Positions 24,235 through 33,502 of a stretch of DNA of 64,000 nucleotides are shown one piece after another (within the stretch, counting starts at the first letter, position 1; the number at the start of each line of letters is the position of its first letter). The stretch spans positions 118,670 through 182,669 of the forward strand of contig DAOPJW010000002.1 in NCBI GenBank assembly GCA_035399865.1. Direction: 5' to 3'. A program made the translations under genes and the position numbers. This DNA is from UBA1547 sp035399865. Its GTDB lineage: Bacteria > Patescibacteriota > Saccharimonadia > Saccharimonadales > Saccharimonadaceae. The notes beneath the pieces are model-generated. The model saw only the letters and a list, made by a program, of their open reading frames with translations. It was not told the origin of the DNA and did not search any database.

Positions 24235-26340
24235 ATGGATTTATTAAATGGCCTTAATTCGGTACAACGAAAAGCAGTAAAAACTGTCTCAGGTCCTCTA
24301 CTGATTTTAGCTGGAGCGGGTAGTGGCAAAACGAGGACTCTAATATATAGGATAGCTTACTTGATTTCTAGTCAATCGGTGTGGCCTAATGAAATCTTGG
24401 CAGTAACTTTTACTAATAAAGCGGCACGAGAAATGCGTAGTCGCCTGGCTGAATTATTAAATCAAAATTTAGATGATCGAAATTTTATGACATGGATGGG
24501 TACCTTTCATAGCGTTTGTGTCAAGTTGCTCAAAATTGATGGCAAATCAATAGGAATAAAACCGAATTTTGTTATTTATGATGAAGACGACAGAAACGGT
24601 TTAGTCAAGCAAGCCATGAAGCAACTTTCTTTAAATGATGAAAAGATAAAGCCAAAGGCTGTTAGTAGCTTAATTTCTAGTGCAAAAAACAAAATGGTTG
24701 GTCCAGATGAATATCAATCATCTGCAAATATGCCTTTTTTAAAGGATGTCGCTAAAATATATAAAAAATATGAGTCGCTTAGGATTAGTGCTGGAGCACT
24801 TGATTTTGATGATTTATTAATAGAAACATTTCGCATGTTAGATGAAGTTCCAAACATTAGGAAAAAATGGCAGTCAAAATTCAAACATATTCTGATTGAC
24901 GAATATCAGGATACAAACACTGTTCAATACAATATTGTTAAATTGTTAGTTAACGAAAACCGTAATATTTGTGTTGTCGGTGATGATTGGCAATCAATTT
25001 ATAGTTGGCGAGGGGCGGATTTTACGAATATCCTAAATTTTGAAAAAGATTTTCAAGGTGCAAAAATCGTAAAACTTGAAGAAAATTATCGAAGTACTGG
25101 AAATATATTAGAATCTGCAAGTAATCTTATTTCAAAAAATACTCAGCGTACAGATAAAAAATTATGGACGGCATCAGGCCCAGGATTGCCGGTTCAGGTC
25201 CACTGTTTATATAACGAAGCCGAGGAGGCAAATCTAGTTGCTGAACGAATTTCTTCTCACGTGGCCATGAAGGCTAGAAATTATGGTGATTTTGCTGTCT
25301 TTTATCGTACAAATGCTCAAAGTTATACTTTAGAGCGTTCGTTTTTGCATTACCATATACCATATCAGATTATTGGGGGAGTTCGTTTTTATGACAGGAA
25401 AGAGATAAAAGACGTTATTGCTTATCTAAAACTGATGTATCAACCAAATGATTTAGTGAGTTTTACTCGCATAGTTAATACTCCTGTAAGGGGGATTGGG
25501 AATGTTAGTTTAGAAAAATTTTTAATTTATAAATCTGAAATAAATACTGACATCATTGAAGCTTTATTAAAAATAGAAAAAAATAACAGTATTACGAAAA
25601 AAACAAAAGATTCTCTTTATAATTTAGGTAAAAATTTACATACCATTAAATCTTTAATTAGTACCGAATCACCATCTGAAATAATCGAAAAAATAGTGTC
25701 TAGGACTGGTTATCGCGACTTTTTATCAGACGGTACTCCAAAATCCGAAGAACGTATAGAAAATATCGGATCTTTAATTTCTGATGCTCAAAATTTTGCA
25801 TCATTGGAAGATTTTTTAAATGAAGTCGCATTAATGTCAAGTGTTGATTTGAAAGATGATATTGAAAAAGTATCACTTATGACATTACACGCTTCAAAAG
25901 GACTAGAGTTTCCTATCGTATTTATCGTAGGGCTCGAGGAGGGTATTTTACCTCATGCTAGAGTTTATGAATCTGGTCCCTCTGAGCTCGAAGAAGAAAG
26001 GCGACTCATGTACGTCGGTATGACAAGAGCACGTGAAGAATTACATTTGACATATGCTCAGAGTCGAGTTCAATTTGGAAGTATAAGCTATAATCAGATG
26101 TCACGCTTCTTAAATGATGTCGGTGATGGAGTAGCATTAACACCATATGAAGAAAAAATAATAAGAGATGATCAGGAATTTTTCATCGAAAATACGTTTG
26201 AAGTCGGCGATAAAGTTCGTTCAGCCTCTTTTGGTATAGGCGAAATTATTGATGTTGATGGTTTAGCTGTTACGATTCAATTCTCGAACGGACAAACTAA
26301 AAAATTGAACATTGAATACGCGAGATTACAGAAAATATAA
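24235..26340 (+). CDS. UvrD/PcrA-type superfamily 1A DNA helicase
   Basis: A 701-aa 3'-5' helicase with Walker A GAGSGKTRTL, motif Ia TFTNKAAREMRSRL, GTFHSVC, Walker B ILIDEYQDTN, motif III VVGDDWQSIYSWRGAD, motif IV FYRTNAQSYTLE, motif V LMTLHASKGLEF and motif VI RRLMYVGMTRARE. The C-terminal domain (VGDKVRSASFGIGEII) resembles the Tudor-like end of PcrA/UvrD. It acts in nucleotide excision repair and replication-conflict resolution; uvrA and uvrC are also in this window. TATAAT at 24223-24228 lies 6 nt before the ATG (leaderless). Confidence 0.95.
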   Translation: MDLLNGLNSVQRKAVKTVSGPLLILAGAGSGKTRTLIYRIAYLISSQSVWPNEILAVTFTNKAAREMRSRLAELLNQNLDDRNFMTWMGTFHSVCVKLLKIDGKSIGIKPNFVIYDEDDRNGLVKQAMKQLSLNDEKIKPKAVSSLISSAKNKMVGPDEYQSSANMPFLKDVAKIYKKYESLRISAGALDFDDLLIETFRMLDEVPNIRKKWQSKFKHILIDEYQDTNTVQYNIVKLLVNENRNICVVGDDWQSIYSWRGADFTNILNFEKDFQGAKIVKLEENYRSTGNILESASNLISKNTQRTDKKLWTASGPGLPVQVHCLYNEAEEANLVAERISSHVAMKARNYGDFAVFYRTNAQSYTLERSFLHYHIPYQIIGGVRFYDRKEIKDVIAYLKLMYQPNDLVSFTRIVNTPVRGIGNVSLEKFLIYKSEINTDIIEALLKIEKNNSITKKTKDSLYNLGKNLHTIKSLISTESPSEIIEKIVSRTGYRDFLSDGTPKSEERIENIGSLISDAQNFASLEDFLNEVALMSSVDLKDDIEKVSLMTLHASKGLEFPIVFIVGLEEGILPHARVYESGPSELEEERRLMYVGMTRAREELHLTYAQSRVQFGSISYNQMSRFLNDVGDGVALTPYEEKIIRDDQEFFIENTFEVGDKVRSASFGIGEIIDVDGLAVTIQFSNGQTKKLNIEYARLQKI

Positions 26341-26382
26341 GCTATGGTTGGACATCATATTTTGATATAATGGTTAAATTAG

Positions 26383-27699
26383 GTGAAATTTATACTTATG
26401 GATATTATGGGTAGTTTAAGACAGTATACTAAGGGTGCGATAATCGCTATTACTGTTTTTTTGATTTCCGTAATCTTAATAATAATTTCTAATAACTCCT
26501 ATGCCGATGATGGAAGTAAACCAACAGATGGTCGCTTGGTTACTATATATGATCGAGGTACTGAAAAAGCTATCGTCACTCAAGCCGAAACTGTTGGTGA
26601 TGTTCTCAAGGAAGCTGATGTCATGATTAATGACAAGGATTTAGTCGAACCATCAGTTAATGAAAAATTAGTGGCCTCTAACTACAAAGTAAATGTATAC
26701 AGGTCTCGTCCCGTTATGGTGGTGGATGGGAACATGCGTATAAAAATTACGACGGCTTTTCAAACAGCTAAACAAATAGTCGAAAGTGCCGGGATTGAAC
26801 TTTTTGATGAAGATGTTGCAATTTTGGAAAGAAATGATGATATTATCTCTGATGGTGTCGGGCTAATACTAAAAATTAAAAGATCGACCCCATTCAGCTT
26901 AACTTTATTTGGTAACACTTCTGAAGTTCGAACTCAAGCAAAAACCATCAAAGAAATGCTTGATGAAAAAAACATCAAACTTGATGACAACGACAAAATA
27001 TTACCATCTGAGCAAGTTAGTATTACTCAGGGAATGACAGTAAAAATTTGGCGTGAAGGTAAGCAAACTATTAATATTGAGGAACAGATTGATTTTGACA
27101 TTAATAAGATAGAAAACGGTGATATGCCAGTTAGTTACAAACAGATTCAAACACCTGGTGAAAAAGGTCTTCGTAATGTTACATACGAGATAATTATTCA
27201 AGATGGAAAAGAAGTATCTCGTAAAGAAATTGCCAGTTTAACTATTAAACAACCATCAAAACAGGTTGAAGTTGTGGGTATTCGAGGAAAATACAGCACA
27301 CCGACTGAGAACCAAGTGATCGTATGGAATGCTTTGATAAATAGTGGTTTTAATGAAGTACAATCAGCTGGAATAATGGGTAATTTAATGCAAGAGCATG
27401 GATTTAAGACCAGTGATACTGCTGGTGGCCTAGGTATCGCACAATGGACTAGTGGTAGACGAAATGATTTAATAAATCGTTATCCTGACAGCTATACTAA
27501 CATATATTCCCAAGTGGAATATCTCCTTTCAGAATTGAACGGCAGGTATGCTGGTGTTCGCGATGCCATAAAATCTTCTAATTCTCTCGTTGAATCAGTG
27601 CAGATTTTCCAAAATAGTTTTGAAAGATGCGGTGATTGTAGAGAAAGTCAGCGTATTATATTTGCTTATGATATTTATGCTACTTTCGTGAGTAGTTAA
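26383..27699 (+). CDS. YabE-like cell-wall protein: DUF348, G5 and lysozyme-like domains
   Basis: A 438-aa protein with a membrane anchor/signal (residues 16-41, ending SYADD). Three DUF348-type units follow (VTIYDRGTEKAIVTQAETV, MRIKITTAFQTAKQI, and one after SLTLF). A G5 domain (EEQIDFDINKIENG, PGEKGLRNVTYEI) comes next. The C-terminal about 130 residues (NQVIVWNALINSGFNEVQSA, GNLMQEHGF, LGIAQWT) resemble the phage-tail lysozyme domain, with Glu in QEHGF as candidate catalytic acid. It is likely secreted and cleaves peptidoglycan. The start is a GTG at 26383 or ATG at 26398. ksgA follows at the next base, as in the B. subtilis yabE-ksgA neighbourhood. Confidence 0.85.
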   Translation: MKFILMDIMGSLRQYTKGAIIAITVFLISVILIIISNNSYADDGSKPTDGRLVTIYDRGTEKAIVTQAETVGDVLKEADVMINDKDLVEPSVNEKLVASNYKVNVYRSRPVMVVDGNMRIKITTAFQTAKQIVESAGIELFDEDVAILERNDDIISDGVGLILKIKRSTPFSLTLFGNTSEVRTQAKTIKEMLDEKNIKLDDNDKILPSEQVSITQGMTVKIWREGKQTINIEEQIDFDINKIENGDMPVSYKQIQTPGEKGLRNVTYEIIIQDGKEVSRKEIASLTIKQPSKQVEVVGIRGKYSTPTENQVIVWNALINSGFNEVQSAGIMGNLMQEHGFKTSDTAGGLGIAQWTSGRRNDLINRYPDSYTNIYSQVEYLLSELNGRYAGVRDAIKSSNSLVESVQIFQNSFERCGDCRESQRIIFAYDIYATFVSS

Positions 27700-28479
27700 A
27701 TGGCATTGCAAAATAAAAAATCACTTGGTCAGCATTGGTTACGTGATAGAACCGTATTGGCAAAAATTGCTGATTCGGCAAATTTGGAATCTAATGACAC
27801 TGTCGTTGAAATTGGCCCAGGTCTTGGGACATTAACTAGTGAATTACTAAAAAGAGCTAGTAAAGTAATCGCGATTGAACTTGATAGTGACTTAGCTCGT
27901 AAATTGCCAGGACAATTTCCTGGAAAAAATTTAGAAGTAATTCAGACCGATTTTTTAGATTATGATTTATCCAAATTACCATCGGGATATAAAGTTGTTG
28001 GTAATGTTCCTTATTACATAACTGGAAAAATAATTCAAAAACTACTATCGACAGCGAATAAGCCTTCGCAAATTGTTTTACTAGTGCAAAAAGAAGTGGC
28101 TGAAAGAATTATTGCTAAACATGGTGATATGAGTTTACTGTCAGTTAGTGTTCAGATAAATGCTGAGGCGACATTAGGTGATATCGTGCAAGCACACTTT
28201 TTTACTCCAATTCCAAAAGTCGATAGTCAAGTAGTAATCTTGAAAGTCTTAAAAAAATCATTAATTAGTGACATAGATGAAGCTAAATTTTTTCAAGTTG
28301 TAAAAGCGGGCTTTTCTTCAAAACGTAAAAAATTACGTAGTTCTTTGGCTGGAGGCTTAGGAATATCAAAATCAGAGTCTGAAAATTTACTAAAGACGTC
28401 TGGAATTGATCCGAATTCACGAGCTGAAAAACTTACTATAACTGATTGGTTAAATCTGACGAACACTATTTCTAAATAA
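27700..28479 (+). CDS. rsmA: 16S rRNA A1518/A1519 dimethyltransferase
   Basis: A 259-aa SAM methyltransferase (also ksgA). It shows KSLGQHWLRD, SAM motif I EIGPGLGTLT, the acidic IALDSDLAR-like strand, and the NVPYYITGKII catalytic motif (NxPY type). The C-terminal domain has PIPKVDSQVV and GFSSKRKKLRSSL. It dimethylates two adjacent adenosines in helix 45 of 16S rRNA late in 30S assembly. It begins directly after the stop of the YabE-like gene and is expected to be co-transcribed with it. Confidence 0.96.
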   Translation: MALQNKKSLGQHWLRDRTVLAKIADSANLESNDTVVEIGPGLGTLTSELLKRASKVIAIELDSDLARKLPGQFPGKNLEVIQTDFLDYDLSKLPSGYKVVGNVPYYITGKIIQKLLSTANKPSQIVLLVQKEVAERIIAKHGDMSLLSVSVQINAEATLGDIVQAHFFTPIPKVDSQVVILKVLKKSLISDIDEAKFFQVVKAGFSSKRKKLRSSLAGGLGISKSESENLLKTSGIDPNSRAEKLTITDWLNLTNTISK

Positions 28480-28697
28480 CGTTTTTATTATAATTGTTGG
28501 TTTGTAAATTGATTCGGAATATTTGAAAATGGTAATGAAACCAACAGTTACATTTTGTTATTAGTTTTCGTAGTGACATCATGAAAAGATAATGAAGACT
28601 ATGCATTTAATGCTAAATATTTTGATGAGCATACGGTTACATGACGGAATAACAGATGTATTGTTTTAAATAAGTCTGTTACAATATATTTCAGATT
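28480..28697 (+). promoter_or_regulatory. Intergenic region with metG promoter
   Basis: 218 nt with no ORF. TACAAT at about 28680 lies upstream of the metG ATG with no SD, so it is the likely -10. I see no terminator or known riboswitch in the rest. Confidence 0.45.
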
Positions 28698-30185
28698 ATG
28701 GAAAAGAAATTATATATTACGACTGCGATTCCGTATGTTAATTCTAACCCGCATATAGGAAATGCCATAGATTATTTGATAGCTGACATTTGGACTAGAT
28801 ATCAAAAACAAAATGGTCACGAGGTTCGTTTTCAAGTTGGAACTGATGAGCATGGAAATAAAATTGCTCAAAAAGCAATGGAAAATAATCTCGATCCACA
28901 AACTTATACTGATAGGTCGTATATAAATTTTGAAAATTTAATGAAGAAAATTGAGGCAAGTTACACGGATTTTGTGCGTACGACTAGCCCTAATCATATT
29001 GAAGCGGTACAAAAAATCTGGATGCAATTAAAACCTTATATTTACAAAAATAAATACGAAGGATGGTATTGTGTTGGTTGTGAATCATTCGTAACAGATA
29101 AAGAAGCAACTTCTAACAATGGAATATGTCCTGATCATCAACAAAGCTACCAACGATTATCGGAAGAAAACTATTATCTAAAAACTAGCGTTTTTTCGGA
29201 AAAAGTAAGACAAACCATAATAAATAACGAGATGCAGATTATTCCAGAATTTCGAAAAAAAGAATTTTTGGAAATGATAAAAAATGGTTTACAGGATGTT
29301 AGTATTTCTAGGCCTAAAAAAAATCTTAGTTGGGGTGTTCCCGTACCTGATGATCCACAACAAGTGATGTATGTATGGATGGACGCATTAGCAAACTACA
29401 TAACCGTGTTGGGTTATCCAAACAATCCTGTTTGGCAACAATACTGGCCTGCTGATATTCAAGTTGTGGGAAAAGATATTATGAGGTTTCATACTGGCTT
29501 ATGGCCAGCAATGTTGTTAGGGATTGGGTTGCCATTGCCAAAGAAAATTCTAGTACATGGTCATGTAAATGTTGGTGGTGTAAAAATGAGTAAAACGATA
29601 GGAAATGTCGTCGATCCGAACCAGGTTATTGATCAATATGGTTTAGATGCCTTTAGATATTACTTTTCAAGACATATTCCAACTCAAGACGACGGAGATT
29701 TTACTTGGGAGAAATTTGAAAATGCTTATAATACTGAACTAGCCAATGATTTAGGCAATTTGATCCAACGTGTCGCAAGTATGATAACAAAATATCAGTC
29801 TGGCGTTATAGGTGATATGCCTCAAGGAGAACACGATATGAATGCTTATCACGAGGCTATTGAAAATCTTGAATTCAACAAGGCGATTGACGAAGTGTGG
29901 CTGATGGTTAAGAGCCTCAATCAATATATTGAAAACATAAAACCTTGGGAAATCGCAAAAAAAATTGACAAAGATACTGAAGCTGTTAAACATCTCAATG
30001 ACGTACTGTCTTATGCGGCTGGCTCTTTGTTACAGATAGGTGATTTATTGGTGCCATTTTTACCAAATACATCTAAAAGAATCCATAATACATTTGGCTC
30101 TGGTTCGATCCAAGTTCAAGATGGTGTCCTTTTTCCAAAAATCTACAAATACACACCTGACCCGAATATCACTAAGGCAAAATAA
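28698..30185 (+). CDS. metG: Methionyl-tRNA synthetase
   Basis: A 495-aa class I synthetase. It has YITTAIPYVNSNPHIGN (HIGH motif), the zinc-knuckle CVGCESF..GICPDH, WMDALANYITVLGY, KDIMRFHTGLWPA and VGGVKMSKTIGN (KMSKS motif). It lacks the C-terminal tRNA-binding OB domain of longer MetRS. It charges initiator and elongator tRNA-Met in the cytosol. tatD starts 2 nt after its stop, the same gene pair as metS-yabD in Firmicutes. Confidence 0.96.
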   Translation: MEKKLYITTAIPYVNSNPHIGNAIDYLIADIWTRYQKQNGHEVRFQVGTDEHGNKIAQKAMENNLDPQTYTDRSYINFENLMKKIEASYTDFVRTTSPNHIEAVQKIWMQLKPYIYKNKYEGWYCVGCESFVTDKEATSNNGICPDHQQSYQRLSEENYYLKTSVFSEKVRQTIINNEMQIIPEFRKKEFLEMIKNGLQDVSISRPKKNLSWGVPVPDDPQQVMYVWMDALANYITVLGYPNNPVWQQYWPADIQVVGKDIMRFHTGLWPAMLLGIGLPLPKKILVHGHVNVGGVKMSKTIGNVVDPNQVIDQYGLDAFRYYFSRHIPTQDDGDFTWEKFENAYNTELANDLGNLIQRVASMITKYQSGVIGDMPQGEHDMNAYHEAIENLEFNKAIDEVWLMVKSLNQYIENIKPWEIAKKIDKDTEAVKHLNDVLSYAAGSLLQIGDLLVPFLPNTSKRIHNTFGSGSIQVQDGVLFPKIYKYTPDPNITKAK

Positions 30186-30187
30186 TA

Positions 30188-30952
30188 ATGTTAATCGATA
30201 CGCATTGTCATATCCATTGGAAAGATTTTCCTCTTGATATTAGTGATTTAATACAAAGAGCAAATACTGCTGGTGTTGCTCGAATGATTTGTATAGGTAC
30301 GAATATCTCCGATTCAAAATTAGCAGTAAAATTTGCCTCGAGCCACAAAAACGTATATTCATCTATAGGCGTTCATCCAAACGATTCGAGAGATAAAATT
30401 GAAGATTTAGATAAAATTATTAACTCTAATAATCGATCGATTGTTGCTATTGGTGAGATTGGCTTAGATTATTTTCATAAAAATTGTCCTCATGACATCC
30501 AAATTAAAGCCTTAAATAAACAGATTGAATTGGCATTAAAAAATGATTTACCGATAATTTTTCATGTTAGAGATGCTTTTGAAGATTTCTGGCCGATTTT
30601 TGATAATTTTATTACAAATGGACAAAAAATTCGTGGTGAACTTCATAGTTTTACGGACAATCAAGAGAATTTAGAAGAAGCATTAAAAAGAGACCTATAT
30701 ATTGGCGTTAACGGGTTTAGTACTTTTACTAAAAATAAAGAACAACAGATTTTATATGCAAATATTCCTTTGGAAAATTTATTGCTTGAAACGGATGCAC
30801 CATTCTTGACCCCTGTGCCATTTCGTGGTAAAGTAAACGAGCCAGCATATGTGTGGGAGATTGCTAAATGGCAAAGTGAAGTTCGTCAAATTTCTTTTGA
30901 TGAGATTGCCTCAATCACTACTGCAAATGCTAATAAATTGTTTCGACTTTAA
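30188..30952 (+). CDS. tatD: TatD-family metal-dependent deoxyribonuclease
   Basis: A 254-aa TIM-barrel metallohydrolase. The metal ligands are visible as DTHCHIHW, the Glu of GEIGLDYF, the His of IFHVRDAF, the His of LHSFTDN and the Asp of LETDAPFL. The substrate-loop pattern PFRGKVNEPAYV is typical. It probably acts as a 3'-5' exonuclease in DNA repair. It is operonic with metG. Confidence 0.95.
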   Translation: MLIDTHCHIHWKDFPLDISDLIQRANTAGVARMICIGTNISDSKLAVKFASSHKNVYSSIGVHPNDSRDKIEDLDKIINSNNRSIVAIGEIGLDYFHKNCPHDIQIKALNKQIELALKNDLPIIFHVRDAFEDFWPIFDNFITNGQKIRGELHSFTDNQENLEEALKRDLYIGVNGFSTFTKNKEQQILYANIPLENLLLETDAPFLTPVPFRGKVNEPAYVWEIAKWQSEVRQISFDEIASITTANANKLFRL

Positions 30953-30987
30953 GCGAACAATATAATACTAAAATCTAATAGAGGTGT

Positions 30988-31734
30988 ATGGAGTTTATGC
31001 CACCAAATTTTGGCAACGTGTATCTTATTCCCGAAAGCCAACCAGAACTGAAGTCTGAAGAAAAGAAGGATGCTGAACAAGCATCTGTTGAGGATGTTTA
31101 TAGTATTCTTGATTCAATTTATCAAAGTCAGGGTATAAATGAACTAAAAAATATTCAATTTGAACGATGGGTAAGCCCAGTTTGTGAAAGAATTGAAAGA
31201 ATCGGAAGAAGTATAGAAGATGCCAGATCTTTAGAAATGGATAGACGATTTTATTCTTATGATTTTGAAGAAAATGATACGAATCTAGTAAAGTCAGTTT
31301 TTAGAAAATTATTCCAAGTAACACCCATTAAACAACTACTACCCGTAACTAGAGAAAACCTTATAAATGAAGAAAGTAAAATCGGTAGTCAAATATTCGG
31401 AGATCAACCAGATGGTGAAAAGATAAGTTTTTTCTATTATGGAAAAGATGATGCTGACAGGGAAAGGTGGTACTGTAAAAAAGAAAAATTCAATCAAAAA
31501 GGCAACCGAGACTACGTAATTATGTGTTTTGAAATTCAAAACAATGCAATTTTAAAAGTAATCACAAAGAGTGATGGTTCAAGAATCGCCTATGAATATT
31601 TAAATGGCAAAGAACTTGAAAGTTTTATTCATTCAACTGAAATTTATCACAATCAAGTTATGAAAAAATTGTATGGACACGAAGGCTCTCTCGACGACGA
31701 TTTTAAAACTTACTCGAACAAAATATCTGCTTAG
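30988..31734 (+). CDS. Hypothetical cytosolic protein
   Basis: A 248-aa protein with no signal peptide or TM helix. It is charged, with a helical N-terminal half (VEDVYSILDSIYQS) and a beta-rich C-terminal half (KISFFYYGKDDADRERWY, YVIMCFEIQNNAILKVI). TATAAT-like sequence and a GAGGTG site precede the ATG; a second ATG at 30997 is possible. No family is recognised. It sits between tatD and the desulfurase, which has its own promoter. Confidence 0.7.
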   Translation: MEFMPPNFGNVYLIPESQPELKSEEKKDAEQASVEDVYSILDSIYQSQGINELKNIQFERWVSPVCERIERIGRSIEDARSLEMDRRFYSYDFEENDTNLVKSVFRKLFQVTPIKQLLPVTRENLINEESKIGSQIFGDQPDGEKISFFYYGKDDADRERWYCKKEKFNQKGNRDYVIMCFEIQNNAILKVITKSDGSRIAYEYLNGKELESFIHSTEIYHNQVMKKLYGHEGSLDDDFKTYSNKISA

Positions 31735-31753
31735 CGTTTATAATGGTTAAGTA

Positions 31754-32908
31754 ATGGACGAAAATAGTATTTATCTTGATCATGGAGCAGCCACTCCTTT
31801 GGACGAACGTGTCTTGGAAGCGATGAAACCTTATTTCTCGCAGAAATTTTTTAATCCTTCTAGTCCGTATTTACCTGCTGTCTTAGTTAGACGAGAATAC
31901 GAAGAAGCAAAGAGTGTCTTAGCTAATTTGATTGGTGCAAAATCTGGAGAAATAATCATTACTGCTGGTGCGACCGAATCAATCAATCTAGTATTTAACA
32001 GCATAAGTGGCCACGTTATTGTTCCGAACATTGAGCATCAAGCTATACTAGCAAATGCTTTTTGCAAAGATAGTACGATAGTTAAATCTAACACTAAGGG
32101 TTTAATTTCACCTGAATCAATAAAATCAGCAATTAAACCGAATACTCAATTAGTGAGTGTAGCCTTAGCTAATAACGAGATTGGTACGATACAACCTATT
32201 AGAGAAATTGCTGAAGTAATTAAATCTGAACGTCAGAATCGTCTAATGAGAGGCGAGAAAATGCCAATTTACTTACATACTGATGCATCTCAAGCTTCTG
32301 GATTACTTGATATAAATGTAGCAAGACTAGGTGTTGACATGATGACGCTAAATGCAGGGAAAATATATGGTCCAAAGCAAGTCGGCTTATTATGGTCGGC
32401 AAGTCATGTAAAGCTACAACCACTGGTTATAGGGGGTGGACAAGAAAGAGGGCTTAGAAGTGGTACTGAAAACGTTGCAGGCACGATAGGTTTTGCCAAA
32501 GCACTAGAAATAGTAATTCAACATAGAAATTTTGAAACAAAAAGATTAAAAGATTTACGTGATATGATGCAAAATGAATTGATTAATAACTTTCCAGACG
32601 CAGTCGTATCTGGTCATCAAAAGCATCGACTCGCAAATTATCTTCATGTTGCTTTTCCAAGAATTGATGGCGAAAGATTGGTATTTATTTTAGAAAATAG
32701 GGGTGTTTTAGTTGCTACTGGGAGTGCTTGTTCCGCAAATAAGGCGAATCGCTCTCATGTATTAGATGCTATAGGACTATCGGATGAAATTGCCAATGGA
32801 AGTATTAGAATTACTTTAGGAAGATTGTCTACTCAAGACAATATTAGAACTGCTACTGAAATTATTATCGAAGAAGTAAGAAACGAATACAAAAGGTTAA
32901 ATACATGA
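31754..32908 (+). CDS. iscS: Cysteine desulfurase (IscS/NifS family)
   Basis: A 384-aa PLP enzyme. It has DHGAATPLDERVLEAM, the TAGATES-like ITAGATESINL, the LVSVALANNEIGTIQPI segment, and LNAGKIYGPKQVG with the PLP lysine. The sulfur-carrying Cys lies in ATGSACSANK, followed by SIRITLGRLST. It removes sulfur from cysteine for Fe-S clusters and thio-modification. No IscU/SufU is nearby, but mnmA lies 0.6 kb downstream in the same direction, which points to a role in tRNA 2-thiolation. TATAAT at 31739-31744 is 9 nt from the ATG (leaderless). The stop overlaps the next gene by ATGA. Confidence 0.93.
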   Translation: MDENSIYLDHGAATPLDERVLEAMKPYFSQKFFNPSSPYLPAVLVRREYEEAKSVLANLIGAKSGEIIITAGATESINLVFNSISGHVIVPNIEHQAILANAFCKDSTIVKSNTKGLISPESIKSAIKPNTQLVSVALANNEIGTIQPIREIAEVIKSERQNRLMRGEKMPIYLHTDASQASGLLDINVARLGVDMMTLNAGKIYGPKQVGLLWSASHVKLQPLVIGGGQERGLRSGTENVAGTIGFAKALEIVIQHRNFETKRLKDLRDMMQNELINNFPDAVVSGHQKHRLANYLHVAFPRIDGERLVFILENRGVLVATGSACSANKANRSHVLDAIGLSDEIANGSIRITLGRLSTQDNIRTATEIIIEEVRNEYKRLNT

Positions 32909-33501
32909 TCAGGCGTTTAATTTTATTAGCATTAACGATTTTTTTGATTATTTTTGTAATTAATAATTTTTTATCTAGTTATGATACAAAAGAATGTGGC
33001 GTCAAGCCAGCTAACAAAGTAAACTGTCAGACCGTTGATGCTATAGTGGCGATTAGCGGTGGTGATACTAATGCTAGAGCTGATACTGCGATTGAATTAT
33101 TTAAAAATGGTTGGTCAAGTAAATTAATATTTGCTGGGGCTGCCAAAGATAAAACCGGTCCAAGTAACGCCTTTGCTATGAAATCCAGAGCTATAGAATC
33201 TGGTATTTCAGAGGAAGCGATTATTATTGATGAATATTCTGAAACGACCAAGCAAAACGCCACCAATACTCAAGAAATATTCATTGATAATGACATTCGA
33301 TCAATAATTTTAGTGACCTCTCCCTATCATCAGAAACGTGCCAGTTTAGAATTTGAAAAAAATACAAACGTGTCGGTATTTAACCATCCAGTAGTTGATG
33401 ACAAAGATTGGCCATTATCTTGGTGGACTACTCCGAAAGGCTGGTGGTTAGCTGGTGGTGAAATAGTAAAAATAGCAATTTTTTACACTTTGGATAGGTA
33501 A
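32905..33501 (+). CDS. DUF218/YdcF-like membrane-anchored protein
   Basis: A 198-aa protein with an N-terminal TM anchor (RLILLALTIFLIIFVINNF) and a DUF218 domain. VDAIVAISGGDTNARADTAIELF, LIFAGAA, the acidic IIIDEYSETTKQNATNTQEIF, and ILVTSPYHQKRASLEF are the usual motifs. Relatives include SanA/YdcF envelope proteins of uncertain enzymatic role. The catalytic pocket faces outside. It overlaps iscS by four bases and is followed immediately by mnmA. Confidence 0.88.
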   Translation: MIRRLILLALTIFLIIFVINNFLSSYDTKECGVKPANKVNCQTVDAIVAISGGDTNARADTAIELFKNGWSSKLIFAGAAKDKTGPSNAFAMKSRAIESGISEEAIIIDEYSETTKQNATNTQEIFIDNDIRSIILVTSPYHQKRASLEFEKNTNVSVFNHPVVDDKDWPLSWWTTPKGWWLAGGEIVKIAIFYTLDR

Positions 33502-33502
33502 T

